DNA of 64,000 nt, from assembly GCF_001187905.1 (NCBI RefSeq), contig NZ_LGIS01000020.1:409405-473404 (forward strand). Reading direction: 5' to 3'. This DNA is from Pantoea sp. RIT-PI-b (GTDB lineage: Bacteria > Pseudomonadota > Gammaproteobacteria > Enterobacterales > Enterobacteriaceae). The notes under the pieces are model-generated. The model did no database searches. It saw nothing but the letters and a program-made list of their open reading frames with translations, and was not told the DNA's origin. Shown piece by piece: positions 18,083 to 27,081 of this stretch. The stretch's first letter is position 1. Each line of letters opens with the position of its first letter. A program made the position numbers and the translations under genes.

Positions 18083-18784
18083 GTGAAAACGCTTTTTGTC
18101 ACCGGTACCGACACCGCGGTGGGTAAAACCGTGGTTTCACGCGCGTTGTTGCAGTGCTTTGCCCAAGCGAATGTCTGCGCCGCAGGTTTCAAGCCTGTTG
18201 CCAGAAGCGCGCATATCACGCCGGAAGGATTACGCAATAAAGATGCAGTGTTACTACAGCACTCTTCCGGTCTCACTCTGCCTTATCACGCCGTTAACCC
18301 TATCATTCTGGAAGAGGATGCGATTAGCACCGGCTCGTCACAGCACGTTGATTATGCACAGCTAAGTCAGGGGTTGAAGGAGTTACAGGAGTGCGCGGCC
18401 CGCGTGGTGGTGGAAGGCACCGGCGGCTGGCGCAGTTTAATGAACAATCGGCAGCCTTTATCACAATGGGTGCAACAAGAGCATCTGCCGGTGGTGCTGG
18501 TGGTGGGAATTAAAGAGGGTTGCATCAGCCACGCTTTACTGACCGCCGATGCCATTGCGCTTGATGGATTGCAATTAGTGGGTTGGGTCGCGAATCGTAT
18601 TAATCCCGGCTTAGCGCATTACGCTGAAATCATTGCGGTTTTACGCGAAAAATTGGCTGCGCCACTGCTCGGCGAGTTGCCTTATCTTCCACGCGCCGAA
18701 CAGCGCGAACTGAGCGGCTACCTGGATATTTCTTTACTGAATACGGTGTTGTCGCACGACGATAGTGCAAAGCCCGCCGCCTGA
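18083..18784 (+). CDS. bioD2: ATP-dependent dethiobiotin synthetase-like protein BioD2 (YnfK)
   Basis: A 233-residue P-loop protein with GTDTAVGKTVVS (Walker A, residues 8-19), FKPVARSAHITPEGLRNKDA and VVEGTGGWRSLMN, the BioD family motifs for closing the ureido ring of dethiobiotin from diaminopelargonate, CO2 and ATP. It resembles E. coli YnfK more than BioD (for example GCISHALLTADAIALDGLQL and WVANRINPGLAHYAEII). The start at 18083 follows GGAGGAGAAAG, a strong ribosome-binding site. It lies 105 bases after mlc as in E. coli; whether it contributes to biotin synthesis in vivo is uncertain. Confidence 0.93.
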   Translation: MKTLFVTGTDTAVGKTVVSRALLQCFAQANVCAAGFKPVARSAHITPEGLRNKDAVLLQHSSGLTLPYHAVNPIILEEDAISTGSSQHVDYAQLSQGLKELQECAARVVVEGTGGWRSLMNNRQPLSQWVQQEHLPVVLVVGIKEGCISHALLTADAIALDGLQLVGWVANRINPGLAHYAEIIAVLREKLAAPLLGELPYLPRAEQRELSGYLDISLLNTVLSHDDSAKPAA

Positions 18785-18964
18785 TGAAACAAAATGCAGC
18801 AAATGATCAATGGCTGAACCCATGGTTTCATGGCTCGGCCATTCCTACTCTTCAGTTAAATCCTCATGATTTCAATTTCTTATTATAAAAAACGCACTGT
18901 TTCTTTCGCGATGGCGTGATTCATGCATCAGCTCCTCTGATGAATATCTTGCCGGAGCCGCGTT

Positions 18965-20338
18965 ATGTCGCAATCAGATGAAAAAGGTTTGTTATATGGG
19001 CTGAATGACCGCATCGGTCCATTGCCTGCATTTTGTGCCGCACTGCAGCATGTACTGGCCAGCGTCGTTGGCATTATTACGCCACCGCTGATTATCGGTT
19101 CCGTACTGGGACTCCAGGCGTGGATTCCTTACCTGATCAGCATGTCGCTGGTGGTTTCTGGTCTGGGGACATTTCTGCAGGCGCGTCGCTTTATGGGGAT
19201 TGGCGCCGGGATGATTTGCCTGCAGGGCACCAGTTTTGCTTTTCTCGGGGTAATTTTATCGGGAGGGTTAATGGTCAAGGCACGCGGTGGATCGCCCGAA
19301 GAGATCATGGCGATGATCTTTGGTTGCAACCTGGTCGCGGCCATGATTCCGATGCTGATCAGCCGCTGCATTGCGCCATTGCGTAAAGTGCTGACGCCGG
19401 TGGTGACCGGCACCGTGATTACCTTAATTGGTATCAGCCTGATTAAGGTCAGCATCACCGATTGGGCCGGGGGACATAACGCCACCAATTTCGGTGCACC
19501 CGGCAACCTGGCGCTGGGGGCGCTGACGCTTCTGGTGATTATTGTGTTAAACCGTTCGCAAAATCGCTGGACGCGCCTTGTCGCGGTGGTTGCCGGTATT
19601 GCCGTGGGTTGTATCGCGGCAGCGTTAACCGGACATCTCAGCCTGAAGCCGATGGCGGAGACGCCCTGGCTGATGATGCCTGAACTGTTTCGTTTTGGTT
19701 TTGCTTTCGACTGGACCATCTTCGTGCCCATTGCGCTGGTCTCTGTGATTGCGGTGATTGAAGCGGTTGGCGATCTCACGGCCAACTGCATGCTGTCGCA
19801 ACAGCCGATTGAGGGCGAGGAGTTTGAGCGCCGTATGCAGGGCGGCATTTTTGCCGACGGGATTAGTTGCTTACTCGCTGCGGTTTTTTCTGCCTTTCCA
19901 AATACCACTTTCGCGCAAAATAACGGCGTCATCCAGATGACCGGCGTGGCCAGTCGCTATGTTGGCATGGTGATTGGTGTGATGTTGCTGCTGCTCGGGA
20001 TGTTCCCAACCATTGGTTATTTGCTGCAGCAGATTCCGCCGCCGGTGCTAGGCGGAGCAACTATTGTGATGTTTGGTAGCGTAGTTGCGGCAGGTATTCG
20101 CGTGATGACGCAAACGCCGCTCGGACGTCGCGAGATGTTGATTGTCGCGGTTTCGTTCGGTATCGGCTTAGGCGTAGAAGCGGTACCTGAAGTGCTGAAA
20201 CAGTTTCCTTCACTAGTAAGCAACCTGTTTGGTCATGCGGTAACTACGGGTGGGATACTGGCGATTGTGCTTAATGTGATTCTGCCAGCTGAACGTGGTG
20301 AAGTGGTTGCAGTTAAAACGGTGGAGGAATCGCCCTAA
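18965..20338 (+). CDS. Xanthine/uric acid-type permease (NCS2 family, XanP-like)
   Basis: A 457-residue inner-membrane nucleobase:cation symporter-2. The family motifs are visible: QHVLASVVGIITPPLIIG near residue 29, the signature QNNGVIQMTGVASRYVG around residue 319, and FPNTTFAQNNG just before it, as in the XanP/XanQ/UapA group that imports xanthine or uric acid with protons. The start follows GGAGCCGCGTT. The purine catabolic genes guaD, xdhABC and hpxO lie 8-17 kb downstream, so it may feed the same pathway. A hairpin (18926-18942) precedes the start, but nothing resembles a purine riboswitch. Exact substrate is not assigned. Confidence 0.88.
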   Translation: MSQSDEKGLLYGLNDRIGPLPAFCAALQHVLASVVGIITPPLIIGSVLGLQAWIPYLISMSLVVSGLGTFLQARRFMGIGAGMICLQGTSFAFLGVILSGGLMVKARGGSPEEIMAMIFGCNLVAAMIPMLISRCIAPLRKVLTPVVTGTVITLIGISLIKVSITDWAGGHNATNFGAPGNLALGALTLLVIIVLNRSQNRWTRLVAVVAGIAVGCIAAALTGHLSLKPMAETPWLMMPELFRFGFAFDWTIFVPIALVSVIAVIEAVGDLTANCMLSQQPIEGEEFERRMQGGIFADGISCLLAAVFSAFPNTTFAQNNGVIQMTGVASRYVGMVIGVMLLLLGMFPTIGYLLQQIPPPVLGGATIVMFGSVVAAGIRVMTQTPLGRREMLIVAVSFGIGLGVEAVPEVLKQFPSLVSNLFGHAVTTGGILAIVLNVILPAERGEVVAVKTVEESP

Positions 20339-20359
20339 CTAAACGCACCGAGTCAAAGA

Positions 20360-20468
20360 GCCGAGGGGCATATGGCAGAGGAGTAAAGCATCCCGCGCCA
20401 GGGAAGGCGCGGGCTGAGCCTCAGGGACGATTTATGGCGACTTTACTTTCTGCCATATGCCCCTCGGC
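20360..20468. repeat. 109-base element with perfect 20-base terminal inverted repeats
   Basis: Bases 20360-20379 (GCCGAGGGGCATATGGCAGA) are the exact reverse complement of 20449-20468. The stem continues with AGTAAAG (20382-20388) and CTTTACT (20441-20447). Inside are two more hairpins: CCCGCGCC/GGCGCGGG (20392-20413) and CTGAG/CTCAG (20414-20424). It fills the gap between convergent genes. It may be a miniature inverted-repeat element, a bidirectional terminator, or both. Confidence 0.8.
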
Positions 20469-20482
20469 GACTGCACAAAATT

Positions 20483-21619
20483 TTACGGATTCAACCGACG
20501 ACGCGTGCGTCCAGAGCTCAGATAATCAGCAATATAATCCTGCGATATCTCGCCGCTGTAACGCCCATCCTCATCAACAATCGGCATCCACACTGTGTTG
20601 TGCTCATAGAGTTTCGATAACACTACGCGCAGGTTTTCTTCCGCTTTGCCCGTCACTTTAAAGGTATGCAGCATCTCTTCGCAGCGGCCCGTTGCGGCAC
20701 GCGCTTCGCGACGCTTTACAAAACCCAGTGGCTTGCCATCTTCATCCACCACCGTCACCGAACGCATATCGTTATCATCCATGGTGGCGAAAGCTTCCTG
20801 CAATGGCGTATTACGCTGCACGGTGATGGTAGGTTGTTGATCGGTGACATCGCCCGCTTGCACCAGCAACAAACGTTTCAGCGTACGGTCCTGTCCGACA
20901 AAAGAGCCGACAAAATCGTTGGCGGGTTTTGCCAGCAGCTCATCCGGGCTGGCGCACTGCACAATTTTACCCTGACCAAACACCGCAATGCGGTCGCCGA
21001 GCTTCAGCGCTTCATCGATATCGTGGCTTACCAGCATCACGGTTTTCTTCAGCTGACGCTGCATCTCAAGGAATTCGTTCTGAATCACTTCACGGTTAAT
21101 TGGATCGACCGCACCGAAAGGTTCATCCATCAGCAATACCGGTGGATCAGCGGCCAGCGCGCGAATCACGCCGATACGCTGCTGTTGCCCACCGGACATT
21201 TCACGCGGGTAACGATGCAAGAACTTGGTCGGATCGAGTGCCACCATGCTCATCAGCTCCGTGGCGCGTTCGCGGCAGCGCTTTTTATCCCAACCGAGCA
21301 TGCGCGGCACCACGGTGATGTTCTCTTCGATAGTCATGTTCGGAAACAGACCAATCTGCTGGATGACATAGCCAATGTTACGGCGCAGGGTCACGGTATC
21401 CTGTCCGCTGGTGTCTTCACCGTTGATTAAAATTCTGCCGCTTGAAGACGGGATCAAGCGGTTAATCATCTTCAGCGTCGTGGTTTTGCCACAGCCCGAT
21501 GGGCCGAGCAGCACACACATTTCCCCGGCAGGGACTTCCAGGCTGACGTTATCTACGGCATTTAATGACGTGCCGTTCTTTTGCGTAAAGGTTTTCGTCA
21601 GGTTTTCCAGTTTTATCAT
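20483..21619 (-). CDS. osmV: Osmoprotectant ABC importer ATPase (OsmV/YehX/OpuCA type)
   Basis: A 378-residue ATPase. The ABC domain has Walker A GPSGCGKTT (residues 39-47), the Q-loop QIGLFPNMTI, signature MSGGQQQR and Walker B VLLMDEPFGAVDP. The C-terminal part (about 255-370) has two CBS domains, as in ionic-strength-sensing glycine betaine/proline betaine importers. It is the last gene of a four-gene operon permease-binding protein-permease-ATPase, the arrangement of Salmonella OsmU, and its start overlaps the upstream stop by one base (TAATG). Symbol assigned by operon layout; it could also be called yehX-like. Confidence 0.85.
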   Translation of the reverse strand: MIKLENLTKTFTQKNGTSLNAVDNVSLEVPAGEMCVLLGPSGCGKTTTLKMINRLIPSSSGRILINGEDTSGQDTVTLRRNIGYVIQQIGLFPNMTIEENITVVPRMLGWDKKRCRERATELMSMVALDPTKFLHRYPREMSGGQQQRIGVIRALAADPPVLLMDEPFGAVDPINREVIQNEFLEMQRQLKKTVMLVSHDIDEALKLGDRIAVFGQGKIVQCASPDELLAKPANDFVGSFVGQDRTLKRLLLVQAGDVTDQQPTITVQRNTPLQEAFATMDDNDMRSVTVVDEDGKPLGFVKRREARAATGRCEEMLHTFKVTGKAEENLRVVLSKLYEHNTVWMPIVDEDGRYSGEISQDYIADYLSSGRTRRRLNP

Positions 21620-22266
21620 TATCGAATCCCCTTAGGAGTCAGCGCCGACTGCAAACGGTGCAGTAGCCAATCAAGCACAATCGCGAGCAAACAAATCATT
21701 AAAGCACCAGCAATCAACATGCGCACATCGCTGCCGCTGATACCGTCGAGTAGCTGCAGGCCCAGGCCGCCGGCACCAATGACCGCAGCAATCGCCATGA
21801 CACCTACGTTCATCACTACCGCAGTACGAATACCGCCGAAAATCACCGGCAGCGCCATCGGAATTTCTACCCAGCGCAGGCGTTGCCAGAAGGTCATGCC
21901 AATCCCGCGACCGGCTTCACGCAGGCCCGGCGACAAATTCTCCAGTGCGGTATGGGTATTGCGCACAATCGGCAATAACGAATAGAGGAAAACCGCAGTA
22001 ATCGCGGGAAGGGCGCCGATGCCCTGGCCGATCATCGAAAACAGCGGAATCATCAAGCCAAACAATGCAATGGTCGGAATGGTTAACACAATGGTGGCAA
22101 TACCCAATACCGGCGTCGCCAGCCATTTGAAGCGCACAATCAAAATGCCCAGCGGCACGCCAACCATGATCGCGAAACCGACCGCTACCAGCACCAGCCA
22201 CGTATGTTGCCAGGTGAGCGTCATCAAGGTGTGCCAGTTATTCATGATGTAATGCAAGGTATCCAC
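21619..22266 (-). CDS. osmW: Osmoprotectant ABC importer permease (OsmW type)
   Basis: A 215-residue inner-membrane permease of the OpuCB/YehY family with five to six helices and the EAA-loop segment LREAGRGIGMTFWQRLRWVEIP that contacts the ATPase. The start is a GTG at 22266 preceded by AAGGAGG with good spacing. It lies between the binding-protein and ATPase genes of the same operon. It shares the ENLSPGLREAGRGIGM versus [19 protein letters not shown] region pattern with the other permease of the operon, so the two probably form a heterodimer. Confidence 0.87.
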   Translation of the reverse strand: MDTLHYIMNNWHTLMTLTWQHTWLVLVAVGFAIMVGVPLGILIVRFKWLATPVLGIATIVLTIPTIALFGLMIPLFSMIGQGIGALPAITAVFLYSLLPIVRNTHTALENLSPGLREAGRGIGMTFWQRLRWVEIPMALPVIFGGIRTAVVMNVGVMAIAAVIGAGGLGLQLLDGISGSDVRMLIAGALMICLLAIVLDWLLHRLQSALTPKGIR

Positions 22267-22275
22267 AGCGCCTCC

Positions 22276-23202
22276 TTACAGCATGTTTTTAGATTGAAGG
22301 AAATCACGCGCCACCTGTTGCGGTGACTGATGATCGATATCGACGCGCTTGTTCATCTCGGTGATGGCTTCGTCATTAATCAATGCCGACAGCTGATTGA
22401 GCGCGCTATCTAACCCTGGATGGCTCTCAAGCACATCCTGACGCACCACAGGCGTGACGTTGTAACTTGGGAAGAAGTGCTTATCATCTTCTAATACCTT
22501 GAGTTCGAAGCCTTTCACCCGGCCATCGGTGGTATAGATCAGGCCGGCATCAACAAACCCATCGCGAATCGCGTTGTACACCAGGCCGGGATCCATCTGG
22601 CGAATCTGCGGTCTGTCGAGCGGCATGTTGTAAGCTTTTTGCAGCGGCTTCAGGCCATCGGAGCGTCCTGAGAATTCGAGATCCAAACCGAGTTTCCAGT
22701 TGTGGTCCGGATCGTTCTTGCGCACCTCTTCCAGCTTCGCCACCAGCTGCGACATGGTGTTGATGCCTTCTTTGTCCGCGCGGTCACGCTGCATAGCAAA
22801 CGCATAGGTGTTGTTCATCGGGGCAGGATTGAGCCACACCAATCCCAGTTTGGCGTCCAGCTGTTTCACCGTCTTATAGGCGTCTTCGGTCGACATCGGC
22901 TTATTGATGTGATTAAAGATGATCAGTGAAGTCCCGGTGTACTCCCAGGTCATATCAATCTGTTTATTGATCATCGCGTTACGACCAATAGTGGTGGCGA
23001 TATTGGTCTTCGGAATCACCTGAAAACCTTTCTTCTGCAGCCACAGCACCGTCATCGCAGACAGGATGTGTTGCTCAGTAAAACTTTTGGTCGCCATGGT
23101 AATGGGGGTTGCAGCGGCGGCGCTTTGGCTGATTAGCAGCGTCGCGCTCAGTGCCAGCGCAGTACGTTTTACCCAGCGCGCCAGCTTATTGGCAGTGGCC
23201 AT
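22276..23202 (-). CDS. osmX: Osmoprotectant-binding protein (OsmX type)
   Basis: A 308-residue periplasmic solute-binding protein of the OpuAC/YehZ fold. The start at 23202 follows AAGGAG and gives a normal signal peptide ([20 protein letters not shown], cleavage around SAAAA); the longer frame to 23262 overlaps the upstream permease and is rejected. The mature protein begins with [20 protein letters not shown] and has [17 protein letters not shown] and [15 protein letters not shown], typical of quaternary-ammonium binding proteins such as those for glycine betaine or choline sulfate. It is encoded 16 bases after the first permease gene. Confidence 0.9.
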   Translation of the reverse strand: MATANKLARWVKRTALALSATLLISQSAAAATPITMATKSFTEQHILSAMTVLWLQKKGFQVIPKTNIATTIGRNAMINKQIDMTWEYTGTSLIIFNHINKPMSTEDAYKTVKQLDAKLGLVWLNPAPMNNTYAFAMQRDRADKEGINTMSQLVAKLEEVRKNDPDHNWKLGLDLEFSGRSDGLKPLQKAYNMPLDRPQIRQMDPGLVYNAIRDGFVDAGLIYTTDGRVKGFELKVLEDDKHFFPSYNVTPVVRQDVLESHPGLDSALNQLSALINDEAITEMNKRVDIDHQSPQQVARDFLQSKNML

Positions 23203-23218
23203 CACAAAACTCCTTGTG

Positions 23219-23935
23219 TTAAGCCGCAGAGTGCGGGCTGAGATAACGTCCCAATGCCGCAAGCAGCATGTCGAGAATCAGGGCAACTAGCGCCGTTGCG
23301 ACTGCGCCCAGAATCAGCGTTGGGAAGTCGTTGAGGTAAATGCCAGGGAAGATCAGCTCACCAAAGCTGCTGGCGCCAATCAGGAAGGCTAAGGGCGCAG
23401 TACCCACGTTAATCGCGGTAGCGATGCGTACACCGGCTAAAATCACCGGTAACGCGTTGGGAATCTCTACCTGACGCAAACGCTGAAACTTAGTCATACC
23501 TATACCGTTGGCGGCTTCAATCAGCGACGGCGGAACCGCACTTAAACCGGCAAAAGTATTACGCACAATCGGCAGCAGCGAGGCGAGGAACAGGGCAATC
23601 AGCGCAGGTCGATCGCCAATACCCACGATCACCATGGCCAGCGCCAATACCGCCAGCGGTGGCAGCGTGTTACCCACGTTGAAGATCTGCATCACGTATT
23701 CTGCCCAGCGACGGGCGAAAGGACGGCTGAGTAAAATGCCGCTGGGAATACCGACCAGTAGCGCGAAGAACATCGACCAAAACACTAAAAACAGATGCTG
23801 CTGCGCGAGATAAATTAAATCCTCTCGGCGATCGCGCAGCGTATTCAGGCCCAGCCCCCACACCAGCAGGGCTATCACCGCAATGATTGCGAGCAATGCC
23901 AGTCCAGCACGGCGGGCGAGCGATGCATTTTGCAT
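23219..23935 (-). CDS. Osmoprotectant ABC importer permease (OsmU second permease)
   Basis: A 238-residue inner-membrane permease, first gene of the operon. It has an N-terminal helix (residues about 7-27), the EAA-loop segment [20 protein letters not shown] and [17 protein letters not shown] near the end. It corresponds to Salmonella OsmY of OsmU and E. coli YehW; I leave the symbol out because osmY names a different E. coli gene. The operon is divergent from an MFS exporter across 384 bases. OsmU-like systems are usually induced by osmotic stress, but no specific operator was recognised. Confidence 0.85.
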   Translation of the reverse strand: MQNASLARRAGLALLAIIAVIALLVWGLGLNTLRDRREDLIYLAQQHLFLVFWSMFFALLVGIPSGILLSRPFARRWAEYVMQIFNVGNTLPPLAVLALAMVIVGIGDRPALIALFLASLLPIVRNTFAGLSAVPPSLIEAANGIGMTKFQRLRQVEIPNALPVILAGVRIATAINVGTAPLAFLIGASSFGELIFPGIYLNDFPTLILGAVATALVALILDMLLAALGRYLSPHSAA

Positions 23936-24319
23936 AGCAAGTATCTCCCTGATTTAAAAAATCGTTCGATCGGGTTATGTCATTCTCAGGATGACGGCGC
24001 AGTGCAGAAACACACACCTACGAAAATCCTTCATCCTTTTAAATTGCAGTTAAAATGACTGTTAGCAGATGCTTTTGCAGCGAATAACTGGAAAGCACCG
24101 TAAAAAGCTATAGCAATGCTTGCCGATAAGCGCCAGTTTTTGCGGCAAAATCAGACAGATAGAAACGATAAAAAATTGTGCTTAACCCGCGTGGAATAAG
24201 GCATTATCCGACAATAAAAAATTTTCATCGAAATAGGTGACGGCGTCACAAAGTGGCGCACACAGAGGAAACTGCTGCGGTGAATTTTGAGCTAGCCTTG
24301 TTAGAAATTAGGGAGACGT
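23936..24319. other. Gene-free divergent promoter region
   Basis: This stretch separates the OsmU-like operon from the DHA2 exporter gene. It is A/T-rich in its middle part (about 24010-24230). The only clear symmetric sequence is GTGACGGCGTCAC at 24237-24249, about 70 bases before the exporter gene. No promoter is assigned. Confidence 0.5.
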
Positions 24320-25780
24320 ATGACTGAAACTGCAGAATTGAACACGGAACATCGTCACTGGATTCTCATCGGCTGCATGCTAGCGATGTTTATGGCGGCG
24401 ATTGAAGTCACCATCGTGGCCACCGCGATGCCAACCATCATTGCCGATCTTGGCGGCTTTGCGCAGTTCGGTTGGGTATTTTCCATCTATCTGCTGACAC
24501 AGGCGGTCAGTGTGCCGCTGTATGGCCGCTTAGCCGATATGTGGGGGCGCAAACGGCTACTGTTTATCGGCGTGTCGCTGTTTTTGGTCGGCTCCATTCT
24601 ATGCGGATTTGCCCACAGTATGACGTGGCTGATCCTGTTCCGTGCCTTTCAGGGATTGGGCGCAGGCGCGATTATGCCGCTTACCTCAACCATCGTGGCG
24701 GACGTCTACTCGCCGCGCGAACGCGCGAATGTGCAGGGCTGGCTCTCCAGCGTCTGGGGCGTCGCGGCGATCATTGGCCCGCTCAGCGGCGCCTGGCTGG
24801 TGCAACACTTTAGCTGGTCGGTGATTTTCTGGGTCAACGTGCCGATTGGCCTCATCGCCATGCTGCTGCTGGCGCGTTTCCTACCGACACGTGAGCAGAA
24901 CCAGCAAACCACGCTTAACCTCACCGGCAGTTGCTGGCTGATGATCTGCGTCACGGCGCTGTTGGTGGCGCTGTTGCAAGCCGAGGTACTGGGTTATTGG
25001 CTGCTGCCGTTCCTGCTGTTAGCGCTGGTTGCTGCCTGGCGCCTGAAACATCATGAACAGCGCGCCGATGCGCCGCTCTTCCCGCTAGAGATTTGGCGCA
25101 GTCGGCTGATTGTCGCCGGCAACGTCGGCAATCTGATTATCGGTGCCAGCATGATGGGCATCAGCGCTTTTTTGCCGACGTGGATTCAGGGGATTACCGG
25201 CGGCACGCCGCTGCAGGCGGGTAGCGCATTGGCGATGATGTCGATTGGCTGGCCGCTGGCGAGCACCCTGAGCGGACGATTGATGCTGGTGACATCGTAC
25301 CGCTTCACTGCGCAAATGGGGGCGTTACTGCTGATCGCTGGTAGCGCATTACTGCTGCTACTGCGCAGCGATAGCTCGATCATGCAGGCCGGTTTAACCG
25401 CCTTTGTGATTGGCACCGGCATGGGCATGACCAGCACCACCTTTTTGGTGTCGGTACAGAACCATGCCCATTACGATATTCGTGGCATTTGCACCGCCTC
25501 AATCATGTTCAGTCGCATGATCGGCTCGGCAATTGGAACGGCATTATTAGGCGCGGTGCTCAATCTCAACCTCTCGCTGCGTCTGCCGCAGGCCGACGAT
25601 CCGATGCAAAAAATCATGTCGCACCAGAGCCGCCAGGCGCTGCCGGAGGCGACGCTGCATGACTGGACCGGGCAAATTGCCAGCTCTTTACATTGGGTGT
25701 TTGTGGTTTCACTGCTGATTGCGCTGTTAACGCTGTGGGTAGCGTGGATGATGCCGCGTCAAAGGCCGGAAGTGGAGTAA
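24320..25780 (+). CDS. MFS multidrug exporter, DHA2 (EmrB/QacA) type
   Basis: A 486-residue, about 14-helix inner-membrane exporter. Family marks are ATAMPTIIADLGG (helix 1 region), the loop motif GRLADMWGRKRLL, the antiporter motif C region GAGAIMPLTSTIVADVYSPR (residues about 113-132) and GIWGV-like SVWGVAAIIGPLSGAWLVQ. EmrB/QacA relatives expel drugs, dyes or other amphiphiles with proton exchange. There is no partner membrane-fusion gene of the EmrA kind next to it. The start follows AGGGAGACGT. It ends at a hairpin shared with convergent ynfD. Confidence 0.85.
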   Translation: MTETAELNTEHRHWILIGCMLAMFMAAIEVTIVATAMPTIIADLGGFAQFGWVFSIYLLTQAVSVPLYGRLADMWGRKRLLFIGVSLFLVGSILCGFAHSMTWLILFRAFQGLGAGAIMPLTSTIVADVYSPRERANVQGWLSSVWGVAAIIGPLSGAWLVQHFSWSVIFWVNVPIGLIAMLLLARFLPTREQNQQTTLNLTGSCWLMICVTALLVALLQAEVLGYWLLPFLLLALVAAWRLKHHEQRADAPLFPLEIWRSRLIVAGNVGNLIIGASMMGISAFLPTWIQGITGGTPLQAGSALAMMSIGWPLASTLSGRLMLVTSYRFTAQMGALLLIAGSALLLLLRSDSSIMQAGLTAFVIGTGMGMTSTTFLVSVQNHAHYDIRGICTASIMFSRMIGSAIGTALLGAVLNLNLSLRLPQADDPMQKIMSHQSRQALPEATLHDWTGQIASSLHWVFVVSLLIALLTLWVAWMMPRQRPEVE

Positions 25781-25784
25781 AGCA

Positions 25785-25804
25785 GGGCGGCCTGAGAGCC
25801 GCCC
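25785..25804. terminator. Hairpin between the DHA2 gene and ynfD
   Basis: GGGCGGC (25785-25791), loop CTGAGA and GCCGCCC (25798-25804) lie between the two convergent stops. Flanking T-runs are weak on both strands. Confidence 0.55.
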
Positions 25805-25810
25805 GAAGGT

Positions 25811-26107
25811 TTACTGCGCTGGCGTATCCTGCGAGCTGCCAGCGCTATCTGGTACGCTGCTGTCGCCGTCACGACCATTTTTCTTGTAGACGATTTTCTG
25901 TGTGTCGTTCTCACAATGGCCCACAACCTGACCGCCGACCTGATCGGCTTGATCATTGGCCACGATATCCAGCGTGAAGTCCGATTCGGCAACGCCGTTA
26001 TTAATAATTTTTTTGCTGATGTCCGCTTTAACACTTTCACAAGATGCCTGCGCCAGAACCGGCAGCGCCAGCATCGCCATCAACAGAACTGCATTACGTT
26101 TTTTCAT
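25811..26107 (-). CDS. ynfD: DUF1161 periplasmic protein YnfD
   Basis: A 98-residue exported protein with signal peptide MKKRNAVLLMAMLALPVLAQ (cleavage at AQA-S) and the DUF1161 core CESVKADISKKIINNGVAES followed by FTLDIVANDQADQVGGQVVGHC and KIVYKK, with two conserved cysteines likely disulfide bonded. A polar Ser/Asp-rich tail follows. E. coli YnfD has the same architecture. The second Met (26107) is preferred to 26110 because GGAG then sits six bases away. Function unknown. It lies beside ynfB and ynfA, as in the E. coli ynfA-ynfD region, although ynfC and speG are absent here. Confidence 0.85.
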   Translation of the reverse strand: MKKRNAVLLMAMLALPVLAQASCESVKADISKKIINNGVAESDFTLDIVANDQADQVGGQVVGHCENDTQKIVYKKNGRDGDSSVPDSAGSSQDTPAQ

Positions 26108-26159
26108 CATTCACTCCGTTGGTCAGAATTCCTATCAAAACTATAGCAGTGATGACCGA

Positions 26160-26495
26160 TTATGGCGCCAGCGGACGTCCGGTACGACGATCAAGGCAGC
26201 GCAGCGTATTGGGTTCCCAGTAAGCGTTAACGTTGTAGCTCTTCTCGCAGGAGTCGCGGGTATCAAAGGCTTTATCGGCTTTGTCGAACTCTTTCTCAAC
26301 GCGCGTATTCACTTTGTTACGCAGGTTTTTGGTATCGTTCCATTGCTCTTTACTTTGGCGAGCGGCTTCGTTGCTGGATGCGCTGCTACCATCTTCAATA
26401 ATCAGGCGATCGGTTTTGGCGGAAGCCATTGGCGCAGCCAGCAACACGCTGGAAGTCAGCACGGTAGCCAGCAGGGCAGAAAACAGTTTTTTCAT
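26160..26495 (-). CDS. ynfB: DUF1283/UPF0482 exported protein YnfB
   Basis: A 111-residue protein with signal peptide [20 protein letters not shown] (cleavage near ASA-K) and the conserved core [20 protein letters not shown] followed by [20 protein letters not shown] and RRTGRPLAP, which is nearly the same in E. coli YnfB. Two cysteines may form a disulfide. The start at 26495 was preferred to 26501 because AAGGAA is then seven bases upstream. It is divergent from ynfA, as in E. coli. Function unknown. Confidence 0.92.
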   Translation of the reverse strand: MKKLFSALLATVLTSSVLLAAPMASAKTDRLIIEDGSSASSNEAARQSKEQWNDTKNLRNKVNTRVEKEFDKADKAFDTRDSCEKSYNVNAYWEPNTLRCLDRRTGRPLAP

Positions 26496-26625
26496 TGTCA
26501 TTTCCTTCAGTTAACACCAGCACAGCCGGGATCGCGGCTGTAACAACCTTAGGCGCTAGTATATCATCGCTGCTTCTTTGCTCACCAGCGGTGAGCACTC
26601 TGTTTAGCTTAGTGAGAGATTTACC

Positions 26626-26955
26626 ATGCTGGTGAAAACCACCTTGCTGTTTTTTATCACTGCGATCGCGGAAATTGTGGGTTGTTTCCTGCCGTGGCTG
26701 TGGCTGAAGAGGGGCATGACGGCCTGGCTGCTGGTGCCGGCGGCGGCGAGCCTGGCGCTGTTCGTCTGGTTATTGACGCTGCATCCAGCGGCAAGCGGAC
26801 GCGTCTATGCGGCGTATGGCGGCGTGTATGTGTTGACCGCGCTAATCTGGCTGCGTGTGGTGGATGGTGTGAAGCTGAGTACGTGGGATTGGGTCGGCGC
26901 GCTGGTTGCTTTTAGCGGTATGCTGATCATCGTTGCAGGCTGGAGCCGTGTTTAA
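26626..26955 (+). CDS. ynfA: UPF0060 inner-membrane protein YnfA
   Basis: A 109-residue, four-helix inner-membrane protein. Nearly collinear with E. coli YnfA (108 residues): [40 protein letters not shown] and [19 protein letters not shown]. It belongs to the wider drug/metabolite transporter fold and resembles SMR exporters in size; a transport role is reported for some relatives but not settled. The ribosome-binding site is weak (GAGAG). A large structured element follows between it and convergent ydfG. Confidence 0.93.
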   Translation: MLVKTTLLFFITAIAEIVGCFLPWLWLKRGMTAWLLVPAAASLALFVWLLTLHPAASGRVYAAYGGVYVLTALIWLRVVDGVKLSTWDWVGALVAFSGMLIIVAGWSRV

Positions 26956-26976
26956 TCACCGACAACATGAAAGTAC

Positions 26977-27056
26977 GATATTAGGGGAAACATCCCGATG
27001 AGGTCGTAGCGGCGAAAGCCGCCGGAGCGCCTCACGGGATGGTCGCCCCGGATATC
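26977..27056. repeat. 80-base nested-stem structured element
   Basis: Nested complementary segments, from outside in: GATAT (26977-26981) with ATATC (27052-27056); GGGG (26984-26987) with CCCC (27046-27049); CATCCCG (26991-26997) with CGGGATG (27035-27041); TGAGG (26999-27003) with CCTCA (27030-27034); GCGGC, loop GAAA, GCCGC (27009-27022). The whole forms one long interrupted hairpin between convergent ynfA and ydfG. It lacks a T-run, so it is not a standard terminator. It may be a dispersed repeat or an RNA. Confidence 0.7.
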
Positions 27057-27081
27057 TCGATGGCGCAGCGTGCAACTGCTG

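Noticed and set aside
18926..18942. Hairpin before the purine permease, considered as a purine riboswitch
   Set aside because: Only a six-base stem is present; the three-way junction and conserved loops of purine riboswitches are missing.
20666..21430. A 254-codon plus-strand frame
   Set aside because: It lies wholly antisense to the clear ABC ATPase gene and has shadow-like composition.
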